A stretch of 64,000 nucleotides of DNA from Alterisphingorhabdus sp051668705 (GCF_051668705.1 NZ_CP196351.1:1302001-1366000), one strand, 5' to 3'. Positions 1 to 8,919 are shown, numbered from the stretch's first letter. Numbers and translations are program-made. Notes: generated by a model from the sequence alone, not told the origin.

Positions 1-204
1 TATATCTAAAGGTGCAATAGTTGCTGATCCGCCAGCATCAAAAATAGCATCCTCGACTTTTTCCAATTCGTCGGCATTGCGCGCAACCAGCAAAATATGT
101 GCACCCTGTGCAGCAAGGGACTTGGCAATAGCAGCACCAATACCTTTGCTTGCCCCGGTTACCAGTGCAACCTTGTCCGCCAATGGCAATGCGTCATCGC
201 TCAT
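1..204 (-). CDS. SDR family oxidoreductase, 5' part only (runs off the window)
   Basis: Only the first 68 codons are in the window; the rest lies beyond the left edge. Reading from ATG at 204 gives the start of a short-chain dehydrogenase/reductase Rossmann fold. The nucleotide-binding motif TGASKGIG is at residues 16-23, and an Arg-Asn pair follows the second strand (residues 42-43), which in this family usually favours NADP(H). The start overlaps the purF stop by four bases (ATGA), so it is very probably translated from the purF message. The active-site Ser/Tyr/Lys lie outside the window, so the substrate cannot be judged; a FabG-like or YciK-like enzyme is possible. The fold is certain, the exact function is not. 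Confidence 0.85.
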   Translation of the reverse strand, partial: MSDDALPLADKVALVTGASKGIGAAIAKSLAAQGAHILLVARNADELEKVEDAIFDAGGSATIAPLDI

Positions 205-1673
205 TCTACATTCGCCTTTTCTATACGCTCTGCAAGCAGGGCAAACTGATCTGGATCATCCCGCTCTTCCAGATCAGTCAGACGTGTAGGGTAGCAGCCA
301 GTAAAACAGGCATCGCAATATTGTGGCTGTTCTTCATCGCGGCTTGCCACGCCAAGAGCCCGATAAAGCCCTTCAATGGAAAGAAAAGACAGGCTATCCG
401 CCTGAATATATTCGCGCATTTGCTCAATGGAGCGCTGTGCCGCCAGCAATTTTTCTCGTGCAGGTGTATCAACACCATAAAAACAACTGTGCATGGTGGG
501 CGGACTGGCGATGCGCATATGCACTTCGGCCGCGCCAGCATCGCGCATCATCTCAACAATTTTGGAGCTGGTTGTGCCACGAACAATCGAGTCATCGATA
601 AGCACAATGCGCTTGCCATCGACGAGGTGACGATTGGCATTATGTTTCAGCTTCACGCCTAAGTGGCGAACACCGTCACCGGGTTGAATGAATGTTCGGC
701 CAACATAATGAGAGCGAATAATACCAAGTTCGAAAGGCAGATTGGCCGCTTGCGCATATCCTATAGCTGCTGGCGTGCCGCTGTCAGGGACGGGAATAAC
801 CAAATCTGCATCGACGGCATTTTCTGCGGCGAGTTCTGCTCCAATGGCTTTGCGTACAGAATAGACAGAAGACCCATCCACGATGGAATCGGGGCGAGAG
901 AAATAAACATGCTCAAAGATGCAGGGACGGGGTTGTTGCTTTACAAAGGGATGATGCGAACGCAGTTCACCGCCGCTTACGACAACCAGTTCTCCAGGCT
1001 CCACACTGCGCAAATATTCTGCACCAACCACATCCAATGCGACTGTCTCAGAGGCAAATATATAAGCATCACCCAATTTGCCGATGATGAGCGGGCGGAT
1101 GCCCAAAGGATCACGACATGCAATCATTCCCTGTTTGGTCATGCAAATCAGCGAATATGCGCCTTCAACTTTTTTCAGCGCATCAATAAATCTATCTAAT
1201 AATGTGCGATATTGTGAAGTCGCGACCAAATGGATAATGGTCTCTGTGTCTGATGTAGATTGAAAGATTGACCCATCGCGAACCAAGTCTCTGCGCAGTT
1301 TTTCTGCATTTGAGATATTGCCATTATGCGCGATAGAAAAGCCGCCTGTTGAAAGCTCAGCATATAATGGCTGCACATTGCGAAGGGCTGTTTCGCCTGA
1401 TGTAGAATAGCGGACATGGCCCAAAGCATAAACGCCTTTCAAACGGTCCATAATCTCGCCACTGTCAAAATTCCCAGCGACATGCCCCATGGCTCTATGA
1501 CTGTGAAAGTCGCCATCATCAAAGCTGGTAATGCCTGCGGCTTCTTGCCCGCGATGTTGCAAGGCGTGGAGGCCAAGAGCGACCAGGGCGGCGGCATCTT
1601 CACCGTTTGCAACGCCAAAAACGCCGCATTCCTCTCTCAACTTATCATCGTCGAACGGATGTGTGGTCAGCAT
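201..1673 (-). CDS. purF: Amidophosphoribosyltransferase (first step of purine synthesis)
   Basis: Catalyses PRPP + glutamine to 5-phosphoribosylamine in the cytoplasm. At 490 residues it has the family's usual length. The N-terminal glutaminase (Ntn hydrolase) begins with a short propeptide; Cys16, in REECGVFG, would be the N-terminal nucleophile after cleavage. The PRPP-binding signature (VLIDDSIVRGTT) is at residues 357-368. Four cysteines match the iron-sulfur ligands of the Bacillus-type enzyme: C251, C397 and the CxxC pair C453/C456. This is therefore the propeptide-containing, [4Fe-4S] form and not the E. coli form. An SDR gene follows with a 4-bp overlap. It is divergent from hisI across about 150 bp. 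Other pur genes except purB are not in the window. Confidence 0.97.
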   Translation of the reverse strand: MLTTHPFDDDKLREECGVFGVANGEDAAALVALGLHALQHRGQEAAGITSFDDGDFHSHRAMGHVAGNFDSGEIMDRLKGVYALGHVRYSTSGETALRNVQPLYAELSTGGFSIAHNGNISNAEKLRRDLVRDGSIFQSTSDTETIIHLVATSQYRTLLDRFIDALKKVEGAYSLICMTKQGMIACRDPLGIRPLIIGKLGDAYIFASETVALDVVGAEYLRSVEPGELVVVSGGELRSHHPFVKQQPRPCIFEHVYFSRPDSIVDGSSVYSVRKAIGAELAAENAVDADLVIPVPDSGTPAAIGYAQAANLPFELGIIRSHYVGRTFIQPGDGVRHLGVKLKHNANRHLVDGKRIVLIDDSIVRGTTSSKIVEMMRDAGAAEVHMRIASPPTMHSCFYGVDTPAREKLLAAQRSIEQMREYIQADSLSFLSIEGLYRALGVASRDEEQPQYCDACFTGCYPTRLTDLEERDDPDQFALLAERIEKANVE

Positions 1674-1824
1674 TGCGGCGAATCCCTATGTCGTTTCACC
1701 GCCTTATAAGAAGAAGGAAATGAATTGTCTCGTATCCTTTGCGGCATTTTATCATTTGCAGCAAAACTTTGTGCAAACATCGCTATTGGATTGCCAGTTG
1801 CGCCATAACAGCTTAAAAAAACTT

Positions 1825-2184
1825 ATGGATAAATTGCGTGAAACCGGCCTGAATTTTGACCCTAAATTTGACAGTAATGGCTTATTGGCTGCTGTTGTCA
1901 CGGATGCTGAATCTGGCGATGTTCTGATGCTCGCTTATATGAATGATGAAGCGATAAGAATGACACTAGATACAGGAAAGGCGCATTTTTTTTCCCGCTC
2001 GCGCCAGAAACTATGGCTTAAGGGTGAGACATCTGGGAATTTTCTCAATGTACAGGATATGCGGATTGATTGTGATCAAGATGCTTTGTGGGTGATTGCA
2101 AAGCCAGCTGGGCCAACATGCCATACTGGTGCAAATTCCTGTTTCTATCGGCAAGTGACCGCCTCTGGCTTGCAAAGTTTATGA
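1825..2184 (+). CDS. hisI: Phosphoribosyl-AMP cyclohydrolase (histidine synthesis)
   Basis: Opens the purine ring of phosphoribosyl-AMP, the third step of histidine synthesis. From ATG 1825 the product is 119 residues, the size of the stand-alone cyclohydrolase without the HisE pyrophosphatase domain. Metal ligands are visible: the D-C-D-Q-D stretch at 82-86 and Cys83, Cys99 and Cys106, in the contexts GPTCHTG and NSCFYR. The reading frame is open further upstream, with an in-frame ATG at 1720, but family homology begins only near 1825, so I chose that start. The stop overlaps the start of the following lipoprotein gene (ATGA). No other his gene is nearby. Confidence 0.95.
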   Translation: MDKLRETGLNFDPKFDSNGLLAAVVTDAESGDVLMLAYMNDEAIRMTLDTGKAHFFSRSRQKLWLKGETSGNFLNVQDMRIDCDQDALWVIAKPAGPTCHTGANSCFYRQVTASGLQSL

Positions 2185-2726
2185 CAAGAACGGGCTATAT
2201 TATATTGAAGGTATTTGCCTGCATTTCACTGACCGGCTGTGATGGCGTATCGCTCGCGCCAGCAAGTGATGATGCTTCGAATAGTGAATTGGAGCGCGCG
2301 GCAATTGATTCAGGGATTATTGCAGACCCGGCCAATCTTGATCTGGCCGGCCTTTATGAAGCGGGAAGCGAGCTAGATAATGATCGGTTTTGCGCGGTCC
2401 GTGGCGAGGATAATTATAAGGTCGGCCTTATGGTCTATTATGGCAGCGATCAAATGTGCGCTGGGCAGGGGCAGGCAGTGCTGGATGGGGAAAGTGTCGT
2501 GATCACCATAGCAGCGCAAGATGATGATGAAGAGGCCTGCGAAATTACAGCAATATTTGATGGTGAACAGATTGTTTTCCCGGGCAGTATTTCCAACAAC
2601 TGTGCGCGGCTTTGTTCACAAAGAGCATCGATGGCAGGCGTCTCTATTCCTTTGGTTGAGAGTGGATCAAAATCTGCTGCTCGTGCAAAAGATGCCGAGG
2701 CAAACCGAATGTGCTCGTCAGAATAG
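2181..2726 (+). CDS. Small cysteine-rich lipoprotein of unknown function
   Basis: A 181-residue protein with a lipoprotein signal: hydrophobic segment at residues 6-18 and lipobox LTGC, with Cys20 as the lipidation site. Asp21 after the cysteine would be an inner-membrane retention signal by E. coli rules, which may not apply here. The mature part is acidic and holds several further cysteines, which suggests disulfides in the periplasm. The start overlaps the hisI stop by 4 bp (ATGA), so it is translationally coupled to hisI. I do not recognise a family. A longer upstream reading exists, but the signal peptide and the overlap fix the start at 2181. Confidence 0.75.
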   Translation: MTRTGYIILKVFACISLTGCDGVSLAPASDDASNSELERAAIDSGIIADPANLDLAGLYEAGSELDNDRFCAVRGEDNYKVGLMVYYGSDQMCAGQGQAVLDGESVVITIAAQDDDEEACEITAIFDGEQIVFPGSISNNCARLCSQRASMAGVSIPLVESGSKSAARAKDAEANRMCSSE

Positions 2727-2742
2727 TCGCTGCAAAATCAAC

Positions 2743-2760
2743 TTGACGTTTACGTTAAGG
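2743..2760 (+). promoter_or_regulatory. LiuR-like MerR-family operator
   Basis: The stretch TTGACGTTTACGTTAA is an imperfect 16-bp palindrome (12 of 16 positions symmetric) built on two ACGT cores. It resembles the site known for LiuR-type MerR regulators of branched-chain amino-acid and fatty-acid catabolism in proteobacteria. Its first six bases, TTGACG, also make a good -35 hexamer. This fits the MerR mode of binding between -35 and -10 of an over-long spacer. It sits just in front of the regulator gene and so suggests autoregulation. The match is from memory of the motif and was not scored. Confidence 0.6.
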
Positions 2761-2762
2761 TA

Positions 2763-3203
2763 ATGCATAACAAGTCTATGCCAAATTCGGATCATGCAAC
2801 GCTCGAAACACCTGATGTCTATAATCGGGAGCATTATTCAATCTCCGATCTTTCTGATGAGTTCGGCGTTACGGCGCGCGCGCTTCGCTTTTATGAAGAT
2901 GAAGGCCTGATCTTCCCGCAACGCAATGGTATGACCAGAGTTTATGGGAAACGTGATCGTGCCCGGCTTGCTTGGATAATGCGGGCGAAAAATGTCGGCT
3001 TTAGTCTTGCCGAAATTCGCGAGATGATTGACCTGTATGATCTGGGTGATGATCGGGCAGAGCAGCGCAGAGTCACCATCGCCAAATGCGAAGATCGCAT
3101 CGCGCTTTTGGATAAGCAAAAAAAAGACATTGAAAGCTCAATTAACGAGCTACGCTCATTTGTGGATATGGTGAAACAAGTAGAGCTAGAGACAAAAACG
3201 TAA
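2763..3203 (+). CDS. MerR-family transcriptional regulator (LiuR-like)
   Basis: A 146-residue DNA-binding protein. The N-terminal winged helix of the MerR family is at about residues 25-95 (YSISDLSDEFGVTARALRFY, then an R-YG wing). It is followed by a long dimerisation helix ending near residue 140. There is no C-terminal effector domain and no metal-binding cysteine cluster, which argues against metal sensors and for the LiuR-type group that controls acyl-CoA metabolism. The gene directly precedes an acyl-CoA dehydrogenase and has a LiuR-like box at its own promoter. The start is uncertain: ATG 2763 lies only two bases after the AAGG, and ATG 2778 is the alternative, possibly leaderless. Confidence 0.85.
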   Translation: MHNKSMPNSDHATLETPDVYNREHYSISDLSDEFGVTARALRFYEDEGLIFPQRNGMTRVYGKRDRARLAWIMRAKNVGFSLAEIREMIDLYDLGDDRAEQRRVTIAKCEDRIALLDKQKKDIESSINELRSFVDMVKQVELETKT

Positions 3204-3280
3204 AATAACATTTGCGGTTCGATCAATTAAAGACAATCCTATTTCGGTAACAACCGACCTGACAGCAGAAGGAAGTTCAT

Positions 3281-5083
3281 ATGCCACAATATTCAGCGCC
3301 AGTGCGCGATTCACAATTCATTCTCAATGAGGTTTTGGGCCTTGAGAAATTTTCTAATCTCCCCGGGTTCGAAAATGCCAGTTCCGATATGGTTGAAGCG
3401 GTTTTGACCGAGGGCGGAAAATTTGTTGAGCAGGTCTTATTCCCCATCAACCAAAGCGGTGATCAGCAAGGCTGTACCCGCCATGAAGATGGCAGCGTCA
3501 CGACACCGGACGGTTTTAAAGACGCCTATGACCAATTTTGTAAAGGTGGCTGGGGTACGTTGACAGCTCCGGAAGAATTTGGCGGGCAGGAATTGCCGCA
3601 TGTCGTGGGCTTTGCTTTTGAAGAATTTATTACATCGTCCAACATGGCATTTGGCATGTATCCCGGCCTGACGGGCGGCGCCGTTGCTGCGATTTTGGCG
3701 AAAGGCAGCCAAGAGCAGAAAGAGAAATATGCGCCCAATATGATCTCCGGCAAATGGGGCGGCACGATGAACCTGACCGAGCCACATTGCGGCACGGATT
3801 TGGGCCTTATCCGCACCAAGGCAGAGCCTCAATTGGATGGCAGCCATAAGATTAGTGGCACGAAAATCTTCATCTCCTCTGGTGAGCATGATTTGACCGA
3901 AAACATCATTCACTTGGTGCTTGCAAAAACACCTGATGCGCCGGATAGCGTGAAGGGTATTTCCTTGTTCATCGTGCCCAAATTCATGGTCAATGAAGAC
4001 GGTTCTCTGGGTGAGCGTAATGCTGTGTCCTGTGGTTCTATTGAGCATAAAATGGGCATTCACGGCAATTCAACCTGCGTCATGAATTATGATGGAGCGA
4101 CCGGCTATATGGTGGGTGAGGAAAATAAAGGCCTTGCTGCAATGTTCATCATGATGAACGCAGCGCGTCTGGGCGTTGGTCTGCAAGGGTTGGGCGTTGG
4201 CGAAGTGGCCTATCAAAATGCAGTGCAATATGCCGCTGACCGCCGTCAGGGGCGCGCATTGGATGGCGCGAAAGACGCTGATGAAAAAGCCGATACCTTA
4301 TTTGTCCACCCCGATGTGCGCCGCATGCTGATGGAAGCAAAGTCCATTAATGAAGGTTTGCGAGCGCTGATTTTGTGGGGCGCGTTGCAGGTTGATCTGA
4401 CTCACAAGGCGCAGACCGATGAAGACCGTGAAATGGCGGATGATTTGATCAGCCTTTTGACACCTGTGATCAAAGGCTATGGTACCGATAAGGGCTATGA
4501 GATTGCCACTAATATGCAGCAGGTTTATGGCGGCCACGGCTATATTGCTGAATGGGGCATGGAACAATATGTGCGCGATGCACGCATTGCGATGATCTAT
4601 GAAGGCACAAACGGCGTGCAAGCCATGGATTTGGTTGGCCGTAAGCTGGCGCAAAATGGTGGACGTGCTGTGCAAGCACTGTTCAAAATCGTTGATGAAG
4701 AATGCGCAGAAGCGAAATCAGATGATGCGCTGGCCGATTTTGCCACTCGTCTTGAAAAAGCCAATGGTGAATTGAAAGCAGCGACCATGTGGTTCATGCA
4801 AAACGGGATGCAAAACCCCAACCATGTTGGTGCGGGTGCGCATAGCTATATGCATATCATGGGCATTGTTTCACTTGGTCTGATGTGGCTGCGCATGAGC
4901 AGGGCCGCGCGTCAAGGCTTGGCTGACGGTACTGGCAATGCGAAATTTTATGAAACAAAACTGGCGACAGCGCGCTATTTTGCTGAACGTATCATGCCCG
5001 ATGCTGGTGCATTGCGCCGCAAGATTGAGGCGGGTGGTGATGCCATCATGGCGCTTGACCCAGAAATGTTCCAAGCCGCTTAA
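3281..5083 (+). CDS. Acyl-CoA dehydrogenase, 600-residue class (DmdC/FadE5-like)
   Basis: FAD-dependent alpha,beta-dehydrogenation of an acyl-CoA thioester. The protein has the three acyl-CoA dehydrogenase domains (N-terminal helical about 40-160, middle beta domain with MNLTEPHCGTDLG near 163-175, C-terminal helical about 280-450). It also has the extra C-terminal domain found in the roughly 600-residue class, which includes 3-methylmercaptopropionyl-CoA dehydrogenase. The catalytic base is probably Glu441 in YEGTNGVQ. A good ribosome site (AAGGAAG) precedes ATG 3281. The preceding MerR-type gene probably regulates it. Substrate cannot be read from sequence: medium or long straight-chain acyl-CoA or methylmercaptopropionyl-CoA are options. 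Confidence 0.92.
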   Translation: MPQYSAPVRDSQFILNEVLGLEKFSNLPGFENASSDMVEAVLTEGGKFVEQVLFPINQSGDQQGCTRHEDGSVTTPDGFKDAYDQFCKGGWGTLTAPEEFGGQELPHVVGFAFEEFITSSNMAFGMYPGLTGGAVAAILAKGSQEQKEKYAPNMISGKWGGTMNLTEPHCGTDLGLIRTKAEPQLDGSHKISGTKIFISSGEHDLTENIIHLVLAKTPDAPDSVKGISLFIVPKFMVNEDGSLGERNAVSCGSIEHKMGIHGNSTCVMNYDGATGYMVGEENKGLAAMFIMMNAARLGVGLQGLGVGEVAYQNAVQYAADRRQGRALDGAKDADEKADTLFVHPDVRRMLMEAKSINEGLRALILWGALQVDLTHKAQTDEDREMADDLISLLTPVIKGYGTDKGYEIATNMQQVYGGHGYIAEWGMEQYVRDARIAMIYEGTNGVQAMDLVGRKLAQNGGRAVQALFKIVDEECAEAKSDDALADFATRLEKANGELKAATMWFMQNGMQNPNHVGAGAHSYMHIMGIVSLGLMWLRMSRAARQGLADGTGNAKFYETKLATARYFAERIMPDAGALRRKIEAGGDAIMALDPEMFQAA

Positions 5084-5100
5084 TCATAAGTGATCGAAAC

Positions 5101-5138
5101 AAAAAGGCGCGAAGGTATATACCCCTCGCGCCTTTTTT
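5101..5138 (+). terminator. Rho-independent terminator after the acyl-CoA dehydrogenase gene
   Basis: GGCGCGA (5106-5112) pairs with TCGCGCC (5126-5132) around a further small palindrome, followed by six T. A run of A before the stem gives a T-run on the other strand too, so it can also stop the minus-strand transcript of the next gene. It lies 18 bp past the stop codon. Confidence 0.85.
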
Positions 5139-5193
5139 GTTGGTTATGTCTTTATATCTGAGTTGAAGAGCTGCTGAAAATCTAACCCATCAT

Positions 5194-6327
5194 CTAAAGG
5201 GTGATTAGGATTGCATCGCTGCCATCGGCCTCAAATTTAACCGTACTGCTCTTACTTTTTTGCAGCAATTTGCTTTTTCCAGTTAGTATCTGCTGATATT
5301 GTTTGGCACTGAAATCCCCTTTATAGGGTCCAAAAAAGGTTATTCTACCGATCTCATACATGGCAAAGCTGCGCTGTTTAGGATTGGCCGCATCGACAGA
5401 CGATATAAAGGCTTTTCCGGTGTCGCCAAAGGGTGCGATTATGCGGCTGCCTTCTTTATCTTCGCTGCGATAAACATAATAGGTCAGTCCATCAATCGTG
5501 TAACTGTCAGCGATACACCATTGGGAATAGGGAGTGGCTATTGGTGATTTGTCATGTGTATTCTCATCTATTTGCAAGGCCCCTGCAAGAAGGTTCCCCA
5601 AAACACCTAAGTCACCCAAGCCAGATAAAGTTCTGTCTGGGCGTCCGTCTCTGGTAAGTTTTGCTTTACCTTCCAGCCTGATTGCGCACTGGACAGGCTG
5701 ATCTAATGATAATGTTGCGACTGCTTCACTATTAGCAACCTTGGTGCCGGCAACAATTGTGCCCAATATCTTTTCAACCTCTGCGCTTTCTGACTGTGGG
5801 CCAGTCACGCGATATTTGACAATCCAATCACCCACTTTTGCAAAAGCTGCTGCTGTTGCTAATTTGCTATCTGTGAAGGGATGGAAAAGCGTGATTGCTC
5901 CTTTCTCATTCCCGCCGAAAGAGGCAAGTTTCAGAGCTTTCCCTCTATTTTGCAAACCGAAACGCGAATCAATTGCTACCCCGGTAAGAACTGCATTCAT
6001 CTCTGCGTCGGCAAGGCTTGGCCGGTAGATATAGATGCTGGTATAAATGCCCTCATTCTCGTGAGTATATTGCAGAATATTGTCCATACCATCGGTGCCG
6101 CTCTTGGCCTCTTGGCTGGAATCATATTGAACAATACCAAAATCCGTTGGCAAAGTGACGCCGGAATGATGTACAGAAAGTCCATCGCCATCTGCATACC
6201 ATCCTGTCAGAATTGGTTCTTTTTCTTCGGCTTTCTCGTCTGCTCCATCTGTTTCTTGCGCGTGAACAATATATGGAGTGAAGCCCAAAAATGCTGCGAC
6301 GCTCATCACTAATATAAACTTGTTCAT
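5194..6327 (-). CDS. Exported protein of unknown function
   Basis: A 377-residue protein. From ATG 6327, preceded by GGGGAG at a normal distance, it has a Sec signal peptide with hydrophobic core about residues 4-18 and probable cleavage after VHAQ, so it is likely periplasmic. The reading frame is open 22 codons further upstream, but that part precedes the signal peptide and the ribosome site. The mature N-terminus is acidic and low in complexity, rich in Glu and Lys. I recognise no family or motif. It lies downstream of cysK on the same strand, but a strong hairpin separates them, so it is probably its own unit. Confidence 0.7.
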   Translation of the reverse strand: MNKFILVMSVAAFLGFTPYIVHAQETDGADEKAEEKEPILTGWYADGDGLSVHHSGVTLPTDFGIVQYDSSQEAKSGTDGMDNILQYTHENEGIYTSIYIYRPSLADAEMNAVLTGVAIDSRFGLQNRGKALKLASFGGNEKGAITLFHPFTDSKLATAAAFAKVGDWIVKYRVTGPQSESAEVEKILGTIVAGTKVANSEAVATLSLDQPVQCAIRLEGKAKLTRDGRPDRTLSGLGDLGVLGNLLAGALQIDENTHDKSPIATPYSQWCIADSYTIDGLTYYVYRSEDKEGSRIIAPFGDTGKAFISSVDAANPKQRSFAMYEIGRITFFGPYKGDFSAKQYQQILTGKSKLLQKSKSSTVKFEADGSDAILITL

Positions 6328-6453
6328 CTGCAATATCTCCCCATGAATTGCAGCAAGGTTAGTCAATTGTGCATGGCTATACAAGCAGGGCAACGACCAC
6401 AGCTTGTAACAATAGTAGCAATATCAATGCGCCGTCGTACTCACGCAGTTTAT

Positions 6454-6481
6454 GCAGCCAAGAAGTTTCCAACTTGGCTGC
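6454..6481 (-). terminator. Strong inverted repeat downstream of cysK, probable terminator
   Basis: A perfect 9-bp stem, GCAGCCAAG (6454-6462) with CTTGGCTGC (6473-6481), and a 10-base loop. It lies 12 bp after the cysK stop on the cysK strand. The T-tract there is weak (ATAAAC follows), so it may be a processing or 3'-stability hairpin and not a complete intrinsic terminator. Confidence 0.55.
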
Positions 6482-6493
6482 GCCTGTTTGGTT

Positions 6494-7411
6494 TTACTCT
6501 GGCAAGAAGTCCGGCACAGACAAATAGCGTTCGCCTGTGTCATAATTAAATCCAAGAACCTTCGCACCAGATGGTAAGTCGCTCAACTTTTGGGCAATTG
6601 CTGCCAAAGTCGCGCCTGATGAAATGCCGACCAACATGCCTTCTTCACTTGCGGCACGCCGCGCCATGGCTTTGGCATCAGCAGGGTCTACCTGAATGGC
6701 GCCATCGATGCTTTGCGTGTGCAAATTGCCGGGGATGAACCCTGCGCCGATACCTTGAATTGGATGTGGCCCGGGCTGACCGCCGCTGATCACGGGAGAG
6801 AGTGTGGGTTCAACTGCATAGACTTTCAGGTCTTTCCAATGCTGCTTCAATACCTCCGCGACACCAGTAATGTGGCCGCCTGTACCAACACCGGTTATGA
6901 TCGCATCCAATGGATTATCCTGAAAATCAGCCAGAATTTCCTGCGCAGTAGTGCGGACATGAACATCCACATTGGCCGGATTTTCAAATTGTTGCGGCAT
7001 CCATGCGCCGGGTGTTTGATCGATCAATTCTTGAGCGCGTTCAATTGCGCCTTTCATACCTTTTTCTTTCGGCGTCAGGTCAAAACTTGCACCATAAGCC
7101 AGCATAAGGCGCCGCCGTTCTATTGACATGGATTCTGGCATGACCAGCACGAGCTTATAGCCCTTAACCGCCGCAACCATGGCCAAGCCAACACCAGTAT
7201 TGCCTGATGTCGGTTCGATGATGGTGCCACCGGGTTGCAGAGCGCCGGATTGTTCTGCCGCTTCGATCATCGCCAGTGCGATGCGGTCCTTGATGGAACC
7301 GCCGGGATTTGATCGCTCTGACTTAATCCAGACATGCGCATCGCCAAAAAGCCGCTGCATTTTGATATGCGGTGTATTTCCAATAGTTTGGAGGATGTTA
7401 TCGGCAATCAT
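6494..7411 (-). CDS. cysK: Cysteine synthase A (O-acetylserine sulfhydrylase)
   Basis: PLP enzyme that makes cysteine from O-acetylserine and sulfide. Its 305 residues match the CysK/CysM group. The PLP-binding Lys41 is in PGGSIKDR and the substrate loop TSGNTG is near residues 68-73. A Gly-rich phosphate cup (GVGTGGHITG) is also present. The C-terminal part reads GERYLSVPDF, as in CysK. It begins 24 bp after the stop of the MFS transporter gene upstream and is probably co-transcribed with it. CysM is the only serious alternative; the sequence favours CysK. Confidence 0.95.
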   Translation of the reverse strand: MIADNILQTIGNTPHIKMQRLFGDAHVWIKSERSNPGGSIKDRIALAMIEAAEQSGALQPGGTIIEPTSGNTGVGLAMVAAVKGYKLVLVMPESMSIERRRLMLAYGASFDLTPKEKGMKGAIERAQELIDQTPGAWMPQQFENPANVDVHVRTTAQEILADFQDNPLDAIITGVGTGGHITGVAEVLKQHWKDLKVYAVEPTLSPVISGGQPGPHPIQGIGAGFIPGNLHTQSIDGAIQVDPADAKAMARRAASEEGMLVGISSGATLAAIAQKLSDLPSGAKVLGFNYDTGERYLSVPDFLPE

Positions 7412-7435
7412 GGCAATGTCCTTTTCCTAAAATCA

Positions 7436-8779
7436 TTATTTCGCATCGGGTGCGGTCTTGTCATTCTCTATATTGCTATGCTTGGGCTCAGCTTTCAAGA
7501 GATGATCAGGCTGATCAAAAGTCTTAGCCGCGGCCAATTGCGGGAAAAGCCGCGACCAAAAGGCTGTGACCGCTATTGCTCCGGCCCCGCCGCCGACTAT
7601 CGCTGCGACAGGCCCGATAATGAATGCGAGGCTGCCCGTGAATGCGTCACCTAGTTCGTTAGAGGCGCTGATGGTCATTTGGCTGACCGCATTAACCCGG
7701 CCGCGCTTTTCATCAGGCGTATGCAATTGGATCAATGAAGATCGCACGAAAACGCCAAACATATCTGCTGCTCCGCATGCTGCCAAACATATGATCGATA
7801 GCGGCAGCCAAGTGCTGAGGCCAAAGCCGATAGTCCCGATGCCAAAGATCATCATGGATGCCAGCATAACGAGACCAACATTTTTCTTCAGTGGATAGAT
7901 GGATAGCAATGCACCAGTGAGCACTGCGCCAATGGCTGGGGCAGGGGCCAGTAAGGAAAGAGCCAACTCATCGGAACCCAATATATCACGCGCAAAAACA
8001 GGGATCATTGCTTGTGCGCCGGCAAGAAACATCACCATCAAATCAAGCGTGATGGCTCCTAGGACGAGTTTGTTGGTGCCAACATAAGCAAGGCCGTCGA
8101 CCAATTGCTTGAGTGGGCCATGCGTCCGGTTCATCATGCTGCGCGGGACTGGCGAGATAAGAAACATTGCCAATGTTGCGACGCCAAACAGAGCGACACA
8201 TATAAAATAGGGGAAAGAGGGTGATATTGCATAGAGCGGGCCAGCCATAGCAGGGCCAGCAATAACACCGACCTGCCACGCGATTGTCGACAAAGCTATG
8301 GCGCGCGGCAATGAGTCTGCTGGTACCAGATTGGGCGCAAGGGAGGTCATAGCCGGACCCAGAAATGCGCGTGCTATGCCCAATAATGCGGAGACTGCAT
8401 AAATAGAGATGATTGAAATAGCATCAAAATAGGTCATCAACGCCAGAATGAGCGCGACCAATGCCTGGCCGCTTAAAACGATACGGGCTATCCACCGCCT
8501 ATCAGCGCGGTCAGCCACCCAGCCCACAATCGGGGTGAGAACAAAAAGCGGAAGAAATTGTACAAGCCCGATAATGCCAAGGACAAAGGCGGCCTGTTCA
8601 ATGCTGGAGCCGGAATCACGCGCGAGATTATATGCCTGCCACCCCACGATAAGCATCATCGCATTAAGTGAGAACATTGCGAACAGCCGTGCCGTCCAGA
8701 AATAGCGGTAATTGGCTATTGCAAATGGATGTACTGATGACGGGGTAGAATTAGGGGCAGAATCATGTGTGTCACTCAT
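7436..8779 (-). CDS. MFS transporter (EntS/MFS_3-like exporter)
   Basis: A 447-residue integral membrane protein from ATG 8779 with about 12 hydrophobic segments. The MFS signature is in the loop after the second helix (GWVADRADRRW), and the type with SDTHDS... cytoplasmic N-terminus resembles the MFS_3/EntS group of exporters. A reading upstream of 8779 exists but would add an unlikely Cys-rich leader. It is followed at 24 bp by cysK and is divergent from the DUF885 lipoprotein gene. The substrate is unknown; linkage to cysK might point to cysteine-related efflux, but this is inference. Confidence 0.85.
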   Translation of the reverse strand: MSDTHDSAPNSTPSSVHPFAIANYRYFWTARLFAMFSLNAMMLIVGWQAYNLARDSGSSIEQAAFVLGIIGLVQFLPLFVLTPIVGWVADRADRRWIARIVLSGQALVALILALMTYFDAISIISIYAVSALLGIARAFLGPAMTSLAPNLVPADSLPRAIALSTIAWQVGVIAGPAMAGPLYAISPSFPYFICVALFGVATLAMFLISPVPRSMMNRTHGPLKQLVDGLAYVGTNKLVLGAITLDLMVMFLAGAQAMIPVFARDILGSDELALSLLAPAPAIGAVLTGALLSIYPLKKNVGLVMLASMMIFGIGTIGFGLSTWLPLSIICLAACGAADMFGVFVRSSLIQLHTPDEKRGRVNAVSQMTISASNELGDAFTGSLAFIIGPVAAIVGGGAGAIAVTAFWSRLFPQLAAAKTFDQPDHLLKAEPKHSNIENDKTAPDAK

Positions 8780-8919
8780 GCGCTCTGTTAGGATTATGTG
8801 AGGCAAACCGCAATTGCCGCAATCACAACCGTGCAATCGCTACAGGAAAAGACTTGCCCCTTGCCTTGCTGCGATGGGCAGGTCACAATGCCCTATCAAT
8901 AATCATAATGGGCATTCTC

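Noticed and set aside
663..1199. 178-codon open frame on the plus strand inside purF
   Set aside because: It lies fully antisense to a well-conserved enzyme and has no recognisable domain. Several other long antisense frames in the window have the same cause.
3244..3257. TCGGT/ACCGA inverted repeat before the acyl-CoA dehydrogenase
   Set aside because: Five-base arms only, and it lacks the two ACGT cores of the LiuR-like site upstream, so I do not call it an operator.
3437..4063. 208-codon minus-strand frame inside the acyl-CoA dehydrogenase gene
   Set aside because: No family match, no ribosome site of note, and complete overlap with a clear gene of the opposite strand.
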